DNA from: Halomontanus rarus
GTDB lineage: Archaea; Halobacteriota; Halobacteria; Halobacteriales; Natrialbaceae
Length of the DNA stretch: 64,000 nt
Strand: one strand, 5' to 3'
Assembly: GCF_029338335.1 (NCBI RefSeq)
Contig: NZ_CP119797.1
The position numbers and the translations under genes are program-made. Under the pieces are notes generated by a model. That model was not told the origin of the DNA, searched no databases, and was given only the letters and a program-made list of their open reading frames with translations. Positions 35,985-44,589 of the stretch are shown here, piece after piece; the stretch's first letter is position 1; every line of letters starts with the position of its first letter.

Positions 35985-36677
35985 ATGGCACGAAACGAAT
36001 ACCAGCAGCAACTCGAGGCCCTCCGCGCGGCCGTCGTCGAGATGAGCGAACTCGTCTGCGATCGGTTCCGTCGGGCGTTACGGGCGCTCGAGGAGGGAGA
36101 CGAGGAACTCGCCGACGCGGTCGTCACCGGCGACCACGAGATCAACGACCTGTACCTCGAACTGGAGCAGGAGTGCATCGATCTCCTGGCGCTCCAGCAA
36201 CCCGTGGCCGGCGATCTGCGCTTTATCGCCGCCTCGTTCAAGATCATCACCGACCTCGAGCGGATCGCCGACCTCGCGACGAACCTCGGCGCGTACGCCC
36301 GGCGGATCGATCGGGATCGGGACCGGGACTGGGATCGGGACCGGCATCGCTACCCGAACATCGACGTCACCCACATCGGAATCCAGACGATCGAGATGGT
36401 CGAGGAAGCGATGCGTGCGTATGAATCCGACGATGCGGCCCGGACGCGCTCGATCGACGCGATGGACGACGACGTCGACGCGCTGTGCGAGCGAGCCGGT
36501 GAGGCCGTCGTTCGAGACCTCATCGAGCGAGAGCGGAACCTCGACGATGGGATCCTCGAGGACGTCTCGCGGACGTTACTCACGATTCGCGATATCGAAC
36601 GGGTCGGAGATCACGCGGTGAACATCGCCGCCAGAACGCTCTACATGGTCGAGAACGATGACGAACTCATCTACTGA
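35985..36677 (+). CDS. phoU: Phosphate-signalling protein PhoU
   Basis: 230 residues, two PhoU three-helix bundles (about 5-100 and 120-220). Metal-binding-type acidic motifs of the family are visible, e.g. VVTGDHEINDLYLELEQ and the ERIADLATN and ERVGDHAVNIA repeats. A short Arg/Asp run (about residues 108-118) separates the halves. Negative regulator of Pst uptake in characterised systems; in archaea the partner is not a PhoR kinase. Co-transcribed with pstSCAB. Confidence 0.92.
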   Translation: MARNEYQQQLEALRAAVVEMSELVCDRFRRALRALEEGDEELADAVVTGDHEINDLYLELEQECIDLLALQQPVAGDLRFIAASFKIITDLERIADLATNLGAYARRIDRDRDRDWDRDRHRYPNIDVTHIGIQTIEMVEEAMRAYESDDAARTRSIDAMDDDVDALCERAGEAVVRDLIERERNLDDGILEDVSRTLLTIRDIERVGDHAVNIAARTLYMVENDDELIY

Positions 36678-37776
36678 TATCGATACCGATCGGGATACCG
36701 ACGGCGGGACCGACGCCGGAGCGGAGACCCGTTCGGACGGATCGGTCCCGAATTCGAACTCGCCAGCCGGGACCGACGCTCCCTCTCGCGGCGGCCCGTT
36801 CGAACGCAAGGTCCAGCTCCCCGGCGGTTCGACGTTCGCGATCTCGCTGCCGAAAGCGTGGGCGCTCGAGCAGGATCTCGAGGCCGGGATGTCGATGTAC
36901 CTCTACTCGCACCGGGATCGATTGGTCGTCGCGCCGGTTCCGCTCGACGGCGGTGATCGCTCGACGCGGATCGACGCCGCCGCGGTCGATCCGCAGACGA
37001 TTCCCCAACGGGTCGAGGCCGCCTACACCGCCGGCTGCGATCGGATCAGGGTCGCCAACGGCGACGAACTGGACGACGCGGTCCGTCGGACGATCACGCG
37101 CTCGATCGGAACGCTCGTCGGCGTGGAGATCCACGGCGAAACGGACCGTGAGATCGTCGCCCGGAACGTCCTCGACGCCGGCGACGTCTCGTTGCCACAG
37201 ACCGTCGCCCAGATTCGCCAGCTCGCACTCGAGATGCACGAGGAGGCGCTCGAGGCGGTTCGGACAGACGACGACGCGCTCGCCCGCCGGGTGATCGACC
37301 GGGACGACGACGTCGATCGGCTCTTCGCGTTCGTGAGTCGCGGGTTTCACCGCGGACTCGAGGACGTCCACGAGATCAACCGACTCGACGCGGATCGGAC
37401 GGCCGCGTTCTGCAACTACCGAAAGGCGCGCCAGCTCGAGCGGATCGCGGACCACGCGGAGGAAATCGCGTCCGTCGCGGACCGACAGTCCGACGCCCCC
37501 GACGAGGCGCTCGCCGACCGTCTCGAAGCCGTCGCAGCCGACGCTCGCGAAGTGGTCTCGCTCGCGTTCGCGGGCGACGTCGACCGCGCCGTCGCGACGG
37601 AGTCCGCGGTCCGCAACGAGGTCGCGACGCTCGATCGAACGCTGTACGGGTCGGACGATCCCGACGCGTACCTGTACGGGTCCGTCCTCGAGAGCATCCG
37701 GCGAACCGCAGCCTACGGCGTCAACGTGACCGACGCGACGGTCGAGGCAGCGAGTCGGGACTCGAGTTCGGACTGA
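36658..37776 (+). CDS. AbrB-type DNA-binding domain fused to PhoU domains
   Basis: 372 residues. After a 45-residue acidic disordered N-terminus comes a SpoVT/AbrB swapped-hairpin domain (about 47-95; KVQLPGGSTFAISLPKAWA), then a linker domain and two PhoU-like helical repeats (about 185-370; ERIADHAEEIASVAD). The start overlaps the phoU stop by 20 bp. The fusion of a DNA-binding and a phosphate-sensing domain makes it the best candidate for the transcription factor of this phosphate island. Confidence 0.88.
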   Translation: MTNSSTDIDTDRDTDGGTDAGAETRSDGSVPNSNSPAGTDAPSRGGPFERKVQLPGGSTFAISLPKAWALEQDLEAGMSMYLYSHRDRLVVAPVPLDGGDRSTRIDAAAVDPQTIPQRVEAAYTAGCDRIRVANGDELDDAVRRTITRSIGTLVGVEIHGETDREIVARNVLDAGDVSLPQTVAQIRQLALEMHEEALEAVRTDDDALARRVIDRDDDVDRLFAFVSRGFHRGLEDVHEINRLDADRTAAFCNYRKARQLERIADHAEEIASVADRQSDAPDEALADRLEAVAADAREVVSLAFAGDVDRAVATESAVRNEVATLDRTLYGSDDPDAYLYGSVLESIRRTAAYGVNVTDATVEAASRDSSSD

Positions 37777-37965
37777 TGCGTTCGACGGTCGATCGGCGTC
37801 CTCGCTCGACGCATCCCGAGACGTATATAGGACTCGGGGGTCTTCGATCCGGTTCTGACGACTATTATAAAGGGACTTTATCTCGACGGTGGAGGGGACG
37901 AGCATGGACGACGAAGCGCCAACGCCGGCGATCACCGCTGCGTTTCGCCCTCGAGGGGACGGCCG

Positions 37966-38973
37966 ATGACCGAGCCCAGCCATCCGATGACCGACATCGA
38001 TATCGGGGACCGCCTCCGACTCGGGAGACTGTCGCGACCGCGAACGGACGAACCGGTTCGGATCGCGGTCGTCGGCGATCCCCACGTCGCGACTCGGTCG
38101 AACGGGACCTATCGGGTCTTCCATCGAACGGCGGAGCAACTGCGGCGCGTGATCGACGGTCTGAACGATCGCGAGATCGACCTCGTCCTCTTTCCGGGCG
38201 ATCTGACGAAAGACGGCGAGCCGTGGAATTACGAGCGCGTCGACGAACTCCTCGATCGTCTCGAGCACCCGTTCGTCGCGCTGGCCGGTAATCACGACGT
38301 CGCAAAACGGGACGACGAGCACGAGTCGCTCACTCCCGCCACGTTCGCCGACCGGTACGGTGCTGGCACGCCGCCGGTACGGCTCGAGGTCGGTGGCCTC
38401 GACTTGTTCGTCCTCGAGAGCGCCGCGGGACCCGACGGTCCGTACACCGAGACACACCGCGGCCGGCTCTCCGCCGACCAGGTGGAGTGGCTCGACGGCG
38501 AACTCGAAGGCGCGAGAGAACCCGTCGTCACCTGTCATCACAATCCCCTCCCGCTCGTCAGTCACCCGTTGGGGGAGGTCCAACCGTGGCGCGTGTTCAC
38601 GATGCCAGACCGTGATCGACTGACCGCCGTCTTGGATCGCCACGACGTCCCGCTCGTCGTCACCGGACACCATCACCTGCCGTCGCTGGTCAGACGGCGA
38701 TCGCTCACCCAACTGATCGCGCCGGCGCTCGCGTCCTACCCCCAGGCGTACTGTCTGCTCGAGGTCGACGACAGTGGAAGCGATATCTGGCTGGTCTCAC
38801 ACGCGACGGGTGACGAACGGGACGAGGCCTACCGACTCTCCGCCGACGGGCCGGCGTTCTACCGGACGCTGCTCGGGCTCACCGAGAGCACGCTCGACGA
38901 TCTCCCGCTCGTCCACGAACCCCCGGAAATCGATCGGTCGGCGCTCGGCGAACGGAACGACCGCGACTTTTGA
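37966..38973 (+). CDS. Calcineurin-like metallophosphoesterase
   Basis: 335 residues. All metal-binding blocks of the fold are present: GDPHV (about residue 40), GDLTKDGEPWNYE, GNHDV, CHHNPLP and GHHHLPS. Closest in pattern to CpdA/Icc-type cyclic-nucleotide or phosphodiester hydrolases. No signal peptide, so intracellular. Lies 190 bp after the AbrB-PhoU gene on the same strand; a TATA-like CTATTATAAAG at about 37862-37872 suggests its own promoter. Probably releases phosphate from diesters, fitting its context. Confidence 0.88.
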   Translation: MTEPSHPMTDIDIGDRLRLGRLSRPRTDEPVRIAVVGDPHVATRSNGTYRVFHRTAEQLRRVIDGLNDREIDLVLFPGDLTKDGEPWNYERVDELLDRLEHPFVALAGNHDVAKRDDEHESLTPATFADRYGAGTPPVRLEVGGLDLFVLESAAGPDGPYTETHRGRLSADQVEWLDGELEGAREPVVTCHHNPLPLVSHPLGEVQPWRVFTMPDRDRLTAVLDRHDVPLVVTGHHHLPSLVRRRSLTQLIAPALASYPQAYCLLEVDDSGSDIWLVSHATGDERDEAYRLSADGPAFYRTLLGLTESTLDDLPLVHEPPEIDRSALGERNDRDF

Positions 38974-38984
38974 CCGGTCCGTCT

Positions 38985-39648
38985 GCGAGCGTGGACTCTC
39001 TCCTCCGCGTTTCCAAGGAACGCTCCAGTGGTGGTGACGGCGAGGTAGCCGTCCACGTTGAGGTCTACGCCGAGAACCACTCCGTTCTCGGTCTGCTCAT
39101 CAGCAACAGGTTCAACGTCTTTCTCAACGGCAACGTGGATGTAGTATTCACCGTTCGCTTGTGGAGCGTGGCCTCTTTCTTCTCCCATTCATCCTCGTTC
39201 CAGTAGTCCTCAAACGGCGTGTCTTCGTCGTCGTGTGGCAGGACGTATTCGGCGGTCACGCGGTCGCCTGTGGTGGCGAGTGTCACGTGGTCGTCGTTGT
39301 ACGTAATTGTGCGCCCGTTGTACACGATGACGGTGCCTCGGAACTCTGGTTTGCTCGTGTTCTTATCGTCTTCGAGCAAGTCCTTGCAATTCGACAAAGC
39401 GTCAGCGGCAAGGTTTCTGGCTGATTGGACGAGGCTGGATTGGAGATTGTTTTCTCTCGGACTTTGGTGTATGTGGCTTTGTGAAGTTTGTTTTTGGCTT
39501 TGGTGAGGTGGTCTGGGTCGTCGCTCCATCCGTGGTCTGCGACGTGTTGGGCGGCTTGGCGGAACTCCTCGAAGGTTTGGTCAACGTCCGAGTGTCGTGA
39601 CTCGGGGATGTTGAGTTTGACTTGGATGTTCCTGACCACTTCTACCAT
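38985..39648 (-). pseudogene. tnpB: Decayed TnpB (IS200/IS605-type) gene
   Basis: Three frames on the minus strand join into one TnpB N-terminal half. Frame 1 from ATG 39648 has VVRNIQVKLNIP and KLHKATYTKVREK; a one-base loss near 39450 moves to frame 2 (NLQSSLVQSARNLAADALS, DRVTAEYVLP, DEWEKKEATLHKR); another one-base loss near 39140 moves to frame 3 (NGEYYIHVAVEK, GVDLNVDGYLAVTTTGAFLGN with the RuvC-I Asp). The match ends at about 38985, only 12 bp from the phosphoesterase stop, so the RuvC-II/III half, zinc finger and right end with guide RNA are gone. Inactive remnant. Confidence 0.85.
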
Positions 39649-39969
39649 ACTTCATTATACAGTGTTATATTATTTAATAGCTGGTATTAGGAAGCGTGGG
39701 GAGTTGGTCGTTCTGTGAGTCGTGGTCGTATTCCCAAGTGTCGGCTTCCTCCCCGACCCCAAGGGTCGGGGTATCCGCCTCGACCGCTGATGAACCGACT
39801 ATAGATCACTGGAGACGATCCAACCTGACAATACTCCGTGAACTGTCCGGTCGAATCTCGAGGGGGTCGGCCTGCCGCCCGTCGACGGTGAGAAACGGGG
39901 GAGAACGCGGACGACTCGCTCCCCGACGGTGGTCACGGAGCACCGGTCTTCGATTCCATCGGCCGACAG
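39649..39969. other. 321-bp stretch with the left end of the IS remnant
   Basis: No gene. The tnpB-proximal half (39655-39785) is the element's left end; the remainder up to the ppk1 stop shows nothing recognisable. Confidence 0.45.
39751..39771. repeat. Left-end hairpin of the IS remnant
   Basis: Perfect 9-bp stem CCCCGACCC / GGGTCGGGG with a 3-nt CAA loop, followed by GTATCCGCCTC. Subterminal hairpins like this are recognised by TnpA at the ends of IS200/IS605 elements. Confidence 0.65.
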
Positions 39970-42375
39970 TCACTCGGGCAGTTCGTCTCGAGCCGCTCGC
40001 ATGAACGTTTCGTGGGCGTTCACGGTCGATTCGGCACCGGTTTCGGTTTCGTTTTCGGTACCAGTCCCGGCTTCGGTTCCATCAGCCGCCGACCGACACC
40101 GCTCGTAGGTCCCGTCCGACCGCATCTCCCACCGGTTGTGGTCGTCCGCCAACAGCGTCTCGAGGATCCACTCGAGCGTCGACTGCAGTCGGGGATCGGC
40201 GATCGGCGTTACCGCCTCGACCCGGTTGTCGAGATTGCGGGTCATCCAGTCGGCGGAGCCGATGTAGTACCGCTCCTCGCCGCCCGCTCGGAAGTAAAAG
40301 ATCCGCGAGTGCTCGAGGAAGCGACCGACGACGCTCGAGACCGAGATCGTCTCGCTGACGCCCTCGAGCCCCGGTCGGAGCCGGCAGATGTCCCGGACGA
40401 CGAGGTCGATATCCGCGCCGGCCATCGACGCCTCGTAGAGTTCCCTGACGATTTCGGGGTCCTCGAGTCGGTTCATCTTGGCGACGATCCGCGCGTCCTC
40501 GCCGTTTCGGGCGTGGTCGGCTTCGGCCCGGGTCAGATCGACGAACCGCTCGCGCATGTTCCCCGGGGCGATGAGCAGCGTCCGGTACTCCCTGTGCAGC
40601 GAGTGGCCGGTGAAGAAGTTGAACAGTTTGGCGAGGTCCTGGCCGACGTCCCGGTCGGCCGTCAACAGACCCAGATCGTCGTACCGTTTGGCGGTTCCGG
40701 AGTGGTAGTTGCCGGTGCTGACGTGCGAGTAGAGTCGGACGCCGTCGTCCTCCTCGCGAACGACCAGCGACGTCTTCGTGTGCGCCTTGTACCCGATCGT
40801 CCCGTAGGCGACGTGAATGCCCTCCTCCTCGAGTTTCTTCACCCACTCGAGGTTGTTCGCCTCGTCGAACCGGGCCTTGAGTTCGACCATGACGGCGACT
40901 TGCTTCCCGTTTCGAGCGGCGTCGAGCAGCGTTTCGATGACCGGCGAGTCGTCCGCGGTCCGATAAATCGCCGTCTTGATCGCGAGGACGTCGGGATCGG
41001 TCGCCGCCGCCTCGAGAAACCGCTGGACGGTCCCCTCGAAGGAGTGATAGGGGTGGTGGACGAGGACGTCGCGATCGGCGACGGCGTCGAAGACGCTCGC
41101 GCCGTCGTCGCATCGGCTCAGCCGCGGATGGGAGTGTGGCGTCCACTCCGGCAGCGCCAGGTCGGGACGGTCCAGGTCGGTCAACTCGGCGAAGTCGCGG
41201 TACTCGAGCGGCCCGGCGAGCGAGAACACTTCCCGGTCGTCGAGGTCGAGTTCGTCGACGAGCACGCCGCGAATCTCTCGGGACGCGTCGGGTTCGATCT
41301 CGAGTCGAACCGCGGTTGCGAACCGTCGTTCCTCGATGACCTCTTCGATCATCTCGATCAGGTCCTCGGCGACCGCTTCGTTGCGCCGAACTTCGGCGTT
41401 GCGCGTGACCCGAAACAGCGCGGTGTCGATCACGTCGACGTTCGGAAAGAGGAGCTCGAGGTTCTCACGAACCACGTCCTCGAGCAGGACGTATCGCGTC
41501 CCGTCGCCGACTCGAACGAATCGGACCTGATTGCGCGGGATCTTCACGCGCGAGAACGTCGGCGCCGCGTCGGGGCCGTCGCGCGTCAGGACCGCGAGCG
41601 AGAGGCTCTGATTCGAGATGAACGGGAAGGGATGGGCCGGATCGAACGTCAGCGGGGTGAGCGTCGGGAGGATCGATCGCTCGAAGTGGTCGCGGAGTTC
41701 CGCCCGCTCGCTCGCGGTGAGGTCGTCGTACTCGAGGATGTGAATTCCGGCGTCGGCGAGCGCGGGTCGGATCTCCTCGCGGTAACACCGGCTCTGGCGT
41801 TCGAACAGCGATCTGGCCTCCTCGAGGACGCGTTTCCACTGCTCGGACGGCGTGTGTCCGTCCGGCGTCTCGTCCGTGATTCCGGCGGCGATCTGCTGTT
41901 TCAGGCCGCCGACGCGCTTGCGGAAGAACTCGTCGAGGTTCGTCGTGACGATCGCGAGGAACTTGACACGCTCTAAGAGCGGGTTGTCGTCGTCGAGCAC
42001 CTCGGCCAGCACCCGGCGCTGGAACGCGAGTTCGCTGCGCTCCCGGTTGAGATAGTACGCTGGGTCCGAGAGATCGACGTCGGGCGTTTCGGTGCTCGAG
42101 TGCTCGCGATCGTCGGGGACGGTGTCGTCGGAGGGAGAGTCGCCGGCAGGAGGGCTCGAGTTCGCGTCCGTGTCCGTGCCGAAATCCGAGTCCGTATCTG
42201 GACTCGAGTTCGGGGTCGCCGCTCGCTCACCCGCTGACTCGGATTGAAACTCGACGACCGTCTCGGCGTCGCTCGCTTCGGTCGCCTCGTAGTTCGCGTC
42301 TCGACTCGATTCCAACTGCTCGGTCTCGGCCGGCGTGTCCGTTCGATCGTTCATCGTATCGTGGTGCTCGCTCAT
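39970..42375 (-). CDS. ppk1: Polyphosphate kinase 1
   Basis: 801 residues from ATG 42375. The N-terminal 105 residues are an Asp/Ser/Thr-rich disordered extension; the PPK1 N-domain starts at AYYLNRERSELAFQRRVL. The catalytic region includes VHHPYHSFEGTVQRF, ELKARFDEANNLEWVKKLE, the histidine-containing LYSHVSTGNYHSGTAKRY (autophosphorylated His region) and SADWMTRNLDNRVE. It makes polyphosphate from ATP reversibly. Starts inside the stop of the upstream phosphatase gene (ATGA), so the two are translationally coupled. The match between storage and phosphate uptake genes 3 kb away is notable. Confidence 0.95.
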   Translation of the reverse strand: MSEHHDTMNDRTDTPAETEQLESSRDANYEATEASDAETVVEFQSESAGERAATPNSSPDTDSDFGTDTDANSSPPAGDSPSDDTVPDDREHSSTETPDVDLSDPAYYLNRERSELAFQRRVLAEVLDDDNPLLERVKFLAIVTTNLDEFFRKRVGGLKQQIAAGITDETPDGHTPSEQWKRVLEEARSLFERQSRCYREEIRPALADAGIHILEYDDLTASERAELRDHFERSILPTLTPLTFDPAHPFPFISNQSLSLAVLTRDGPDAAPTFSRVKIPRNQVRFVRVGDGTRYVLLEDVVRENLELLFPNVDVIDTALFRVTRNAEVRRNEAVAEDLIEMIEEVIEERRFATAVRLEIEPDASREIRGVLVDELDLDDREVFSLAGPLEYRDFAELTDLDRPDLALPEWTPHSHPRLSRCDDGASVFDAVADRDVLVHHPYHSFEGTVQRFLEAAATDPDVLAIKTAIYRTADDSPVIETLLDAARNGKQVAVMVELKARFDEANNLEWVKKLEEEGIHVAYGTIGYKAHTKTSLVVREEDDGVRLYSHVSTGNYHSGTAKRYDDLGLLTADRDVGQDLAKLFNFFTGHSLHREYRTLLIAPGNMRERFVDLTRAEADHARNGEDARIVAKMNRLEDPEIVRELYEASMAGADIDLVVRDICRLRPGLEGVSETISVSSVVGRFLEHSRIFYFRAGGEERYYIGSADWMTRNLDNRVEAVTPIADPRLQSTLEWILETLLADDHNRWEMRSDGTYERCRSAADGTEAGTGTENETETGAESTVNAHETFMRAARDELPE

Positions 42376-43064
42376 CGCTGTTCGACCGCGACGATGTTCT
42401 CCGCCGATCGTTCGACGTGCCCGCGCGCCGAGACGCTCACGAACTCCTCCCGACGGACGTCGTAGGCCGTGAGACTCCCGCCGTAGACGCAGCCCGTGTC
42501 GAGACCGATCGCCCACTCGCTCTCGAACGGGCGCTCGAGGACGGTGTGTCCGAAGAAGACTCGCGGCGGTCCTCGGTACTCGTCGAACCAGAACGGGCCG
42601 TCGTAGCCGTCTCCGTCGGGTGCTCGCATCGTCAGCAGCGCTTCCGAACCGTGGTCCGCCAGCGGCCGGTTCGGGTCGACGCCGCCGTGGACGACCAGTC
42701 CGCCGTCCCAGGCGATCGCCGTCGGCAGTGACTCCACGTACCGGTGCTCGGCCGCCCCGAAACTCGCAAGCGACGCGTTACCCGTGAGGAGTTTCTGTTC
42801 GTTGTTTCCGCGAACCGTTACCAGCGACGGGGACGAGCTGACCCGGTCGAGGACCGCCCGACTCTCCGGCCCTTTTCGTACCAGATCGCCGACGAATATC
42901 GCGAGGTCGTCCTCGCCCAACTCGAGTTTCGACAACAACTGCTCCAGCTCCTCGAGACAGCCGTGGACGTCGCCGACGACGTAGACGTCGGCCCAGTTCT
43001 CGAGGTCGATCCGGCGGTAGTCGAACGCGACTGGTGCGTCGAACGTAGCATTGGCGGTCGTCAC
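42372..43064 (-). CDS. PPP-family metallophosphatase (PrpE/ApaH-like)
   Basis: 230 residues. Motifs in order: GDVHG (31-35), GDLVRKGPESRAV (59-71), RGNNEQ (85-90) and VVHGGVDPNRP near 125, closing with GLDTGCVYGG, the PPP-family pattern of symmetrical dinucleoside polyphosphatases and protein phosphatases. The general-acid His of the usual GNHE is Asn88 here. Overlaps the ppk1 start by four bases, so a polyphosphate- or Ap4A-related role is plausible. The TATAG tandem repeat at 43116-43135 lies just upstream. Confidence 0.88.
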   Translation of the reverse strand: MTTANATFDAPVAFDYRRIDLENWADVYVVGDVHGCLEELEQLLSKLELGEDDLAIFVGDLVRKGPESRAVLDRVSSSPSLVTVRGNNEQKLLTGNASLASFGAAEHRYVESLPTAIAWDGGLVVHGGVDPNRPLADHGSEALLTMRAPDGDGYDGPFWFDEYRGPPRVFFGHTVLERPFESEWAIGLDTGCVYGGSLTAYDVRREEFVSVSARGHVERSAENIVAVEQR

Positions 43065-43115
43065 GTATTGCTCGGCGAGTAATCCGTGTCTACAAGAATA
43101 AGTCGTTTATATGTT

Positions 43116-43135
43116 CACTGTATAGCACTATATAG
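43116..43135 (-). promoter_or_regulatory. Tandem 10-bp repeat upstream of the phosphatase-ppk1 operon (Pho-box candidate)
   Basis: On the plus strand CACTGTATAG is followed directly by CACTATATAG; 9 of 10 bases agree. It is immediately upstream of an ATATAAA TATA box (about 43106-43112, minus strand CATATAAAC), an activator-like position. The same TATAG period occurs upstream of pstS. Confidence 0.5.
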
Positions 43136-43222
43136 GTCGGTGACGTTTCCGCTCGATCAGCCAGTCGAGTTACCGACGGTCGCGAACCCGACATCGAGCC
43201 TGTATCGGGATTCGATCCGTCG

Positions 43223-44026
43223 CTACCTCGCAACGACCAGGTTTCGTTCGACGCGGTGTAACACCCGTTCGATGTGATCGCCGAGCGTCGCGACGATCGA
43301 TAGGACGGGATGTCGGTGTTCACACGTCCCGTACAGATAGGTGCTGAAATCCACGCCGGTCGCGAGGGGCGTGCGTCGCTGTCGCTGGACGAACTCCTGG
43401 CGCCGCGTAGCCAGGTCGTCACACCGGTCGCGAAGGTCGCACAGTCGAACTCGCGTGAGACGCAACGCGTTGAATTCCAGGTCGTCCAGCGGTTGGGACG
43501 CGACGGCGACGAACTCGTCGGCGATCGACCGAAGGTTGGTTTCGACGCGATCCAGTTGCTCTCGTTCGTCGTCGATCATCTCGAGGACCGTTTCGCGGGT
43601 GTCGATCGCGTGTCGAGTCGCCTCGAGGAGGGCGTGCTTCAGCCGCGAGTGGAGGTGGGTTCCCTGCAGAACGGCTGCGGCGAGTTCCTCGCCGAATTCG
43701 CCGGTCAGGTGCTCCGCGACCGATTCGTCGTACCGATCGTAATAGTGGGGGACGCTCGTCACCGTCTCGGCGAAGCGCTCTCGGACGGCCGTCAGTCCGG
43801 CCGACTGCTGTCCCATACGCTTGGCCGGATCGGTCGGACACGACCGGGTTCGGGACCCGGACTGGGGGCGAGACGGAACCGCCTCGAGTTCCCGAATCCG
43901 ATCGAGGAACCGCTCGAACGCGAGCCGCTCGTCCGCGAGTTCGCGGCGTTCTCGCTCGAGTGTGAGCCGTGCGGTCTCGAGGACATCACCGTGGATATCC
44001 GTGGGTACCGTGCGATCGAGCGACAT
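43223..44026 (-). CDS. Haloarchaeal coiled-coil protein resembling DUF7260
   Basis: 267 residues from ATG 44026; a TTG at 44068 is a possible earlier start. Almost entirely helical with heptad patterns (about 10-55 and 140-220) and rich in Arg and Glu. C-terminal FSTYLYGTCEHRHPVLSIVATL resembles the conserved end of DUF7260-type haloarchaeal proteins (family name from memory). No membrane helix, no catalytic motif. Two perfect palindromes of 18 and 16 bp lie in its promoter. Function unknown; possibly a structural or signalling partner. Confidence 0.68.
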   Translation of the reverse strand: MSLDRTVPTDIHGDVLETARLTLERERRELADERLAFERFLDRIRELEAVPSRPQSGSRTRSCPTDPAKRMGQQSAGLTAVRERFAETVTSVPHYYDRYDESVAEHLTGEFGEELAAAVLQGTHLHSRLKHALLEATRHAIDTRETVLEMIDDEREQLDRVETNLRSIADEFVAVASQPLDDLEFNALRLTRVRLCDLRDRCDDLATRRQEFVQRQRRTPLATGVDFSTYLYGTCEHRHPVLSIVATLGDHIERVLHRVERNLVVAR

Positions 44027-44073
44027 TGTATTCCGTGCTCGCCACACGAGCGTCTTAACTCTATCCAAATTTT

Positions 44074-44091
44074 CATATAGTCGACTATATG
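44074..44091. promoter_or_regulatory. Perfect 18-bp palindrome in the promoter of the coiled-coil gene
   Basis: CATATAGTCGACTATATG is identical to its reverse complement. It overlaps the probable TATA box of the minus-strand gene (48-65 bp before ATG 44026). Confidence 0.6.
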
Positions 44092-44110
44092 ACGCTCTGT
44101 TCTCGAGCGT

Positions 44111-44126
44111 CGACTATATATAGTCG
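44111..44126. promoter_or_regulatory. Perfect 16-bp palindrome, second site
   Basis: CGACTATATATAGTCG equals its reverse complement; centre-to-centre distance to the first palindrome is 36 bp. Between them, GACGCT (44091-44096) and AGCGTC (44106-44111) form a further 6-bp inverted repeat. Confidence 0.6.
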
Positions 44127-44382
44127 CAACTGGAAGTCGCTGCGCACCTGATCGAACGATAGCTGTGCGCGCCGAATCGCACTCCCGTCGTTCGATCGAA
44201 CGTGCACCGATTTCGATGGCCTCGAGCGTCGGGGCCGAAAACGGCCGTCGATCTGCGTCGGTCGAGATCGATACGTCACCCGAGTGGAACACGCACATCG
44301 AATCCGCTATCGTCCGAATTGACGTCGAGGCGTCGCCCTCAAGTCCGACGCTGCCCTCGCTGACGCTGCGCATTCTTTACGG

Positions 44383-44394
44383 ACATACGTATGT
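44383..44394. promoter_or_regulatory. Perfect 12-bp palindrome
   Basis: ACATACGTATGT is identical to its reverse complement and lies about 200 bp upstream of the ABC-importer operon. A regulator site is possible; nothing more can be said. Confidence 0.35.
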
Positions 44395-44589
44395 AATGGA
44401 ATGACTACGTTTGTCACATATTTCGGCTCGAAGCGGGCGAGATCGGTCGCCGTCTCGTCGTCCCTCGAAGAGTCCGAGGGTGACGGTCGGCCGAGGTACT
44501 ATAGGGAGTGCTACGTATCCCTCTTTCCGGTCCGTACTATTGTAGAGCGATCATAGCAACGATCATATATGTAACCTCGAAGATACGTG

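Larger units (their letters stand above)
38985..39785 (-). mobile_element. IS200/IS605-family (IS1341-like) element remnant
   Basis: Consists of the tnpB pseudogene plus about 135 bp upstream ending in a subterminal hairpin (39751-39771), the expected left end. There is no tnpA and no right end. The left boundary is estimated from the hairpin. Confidence 0.6.
44027..44589. other. 563-bp divergent control region
   Basis: No gene. It contains two perfect palindromes (44074-44091, 44111-44126) on the side of the coiled-coil gene, a perfect 12-bp palindrome ACATACGTATGT (44383-44394), and an AT-rich stretch with the TATA box of the ABC operon (about 44564-44571). Confidence 0.5.

Noticed and set aside
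36667..38712. 681-codon antisense frame over the AbrB-PhoU and phosphoesterase genes
   Set aside because: Spans two genes with strong motifs on the other strand and matches no family.
40012..41976. 654-codon frame antisense to ppk1
   Set aside because: Valine/arginine/glutamate-rich mirror of the ppk1 codons; no domain visible.
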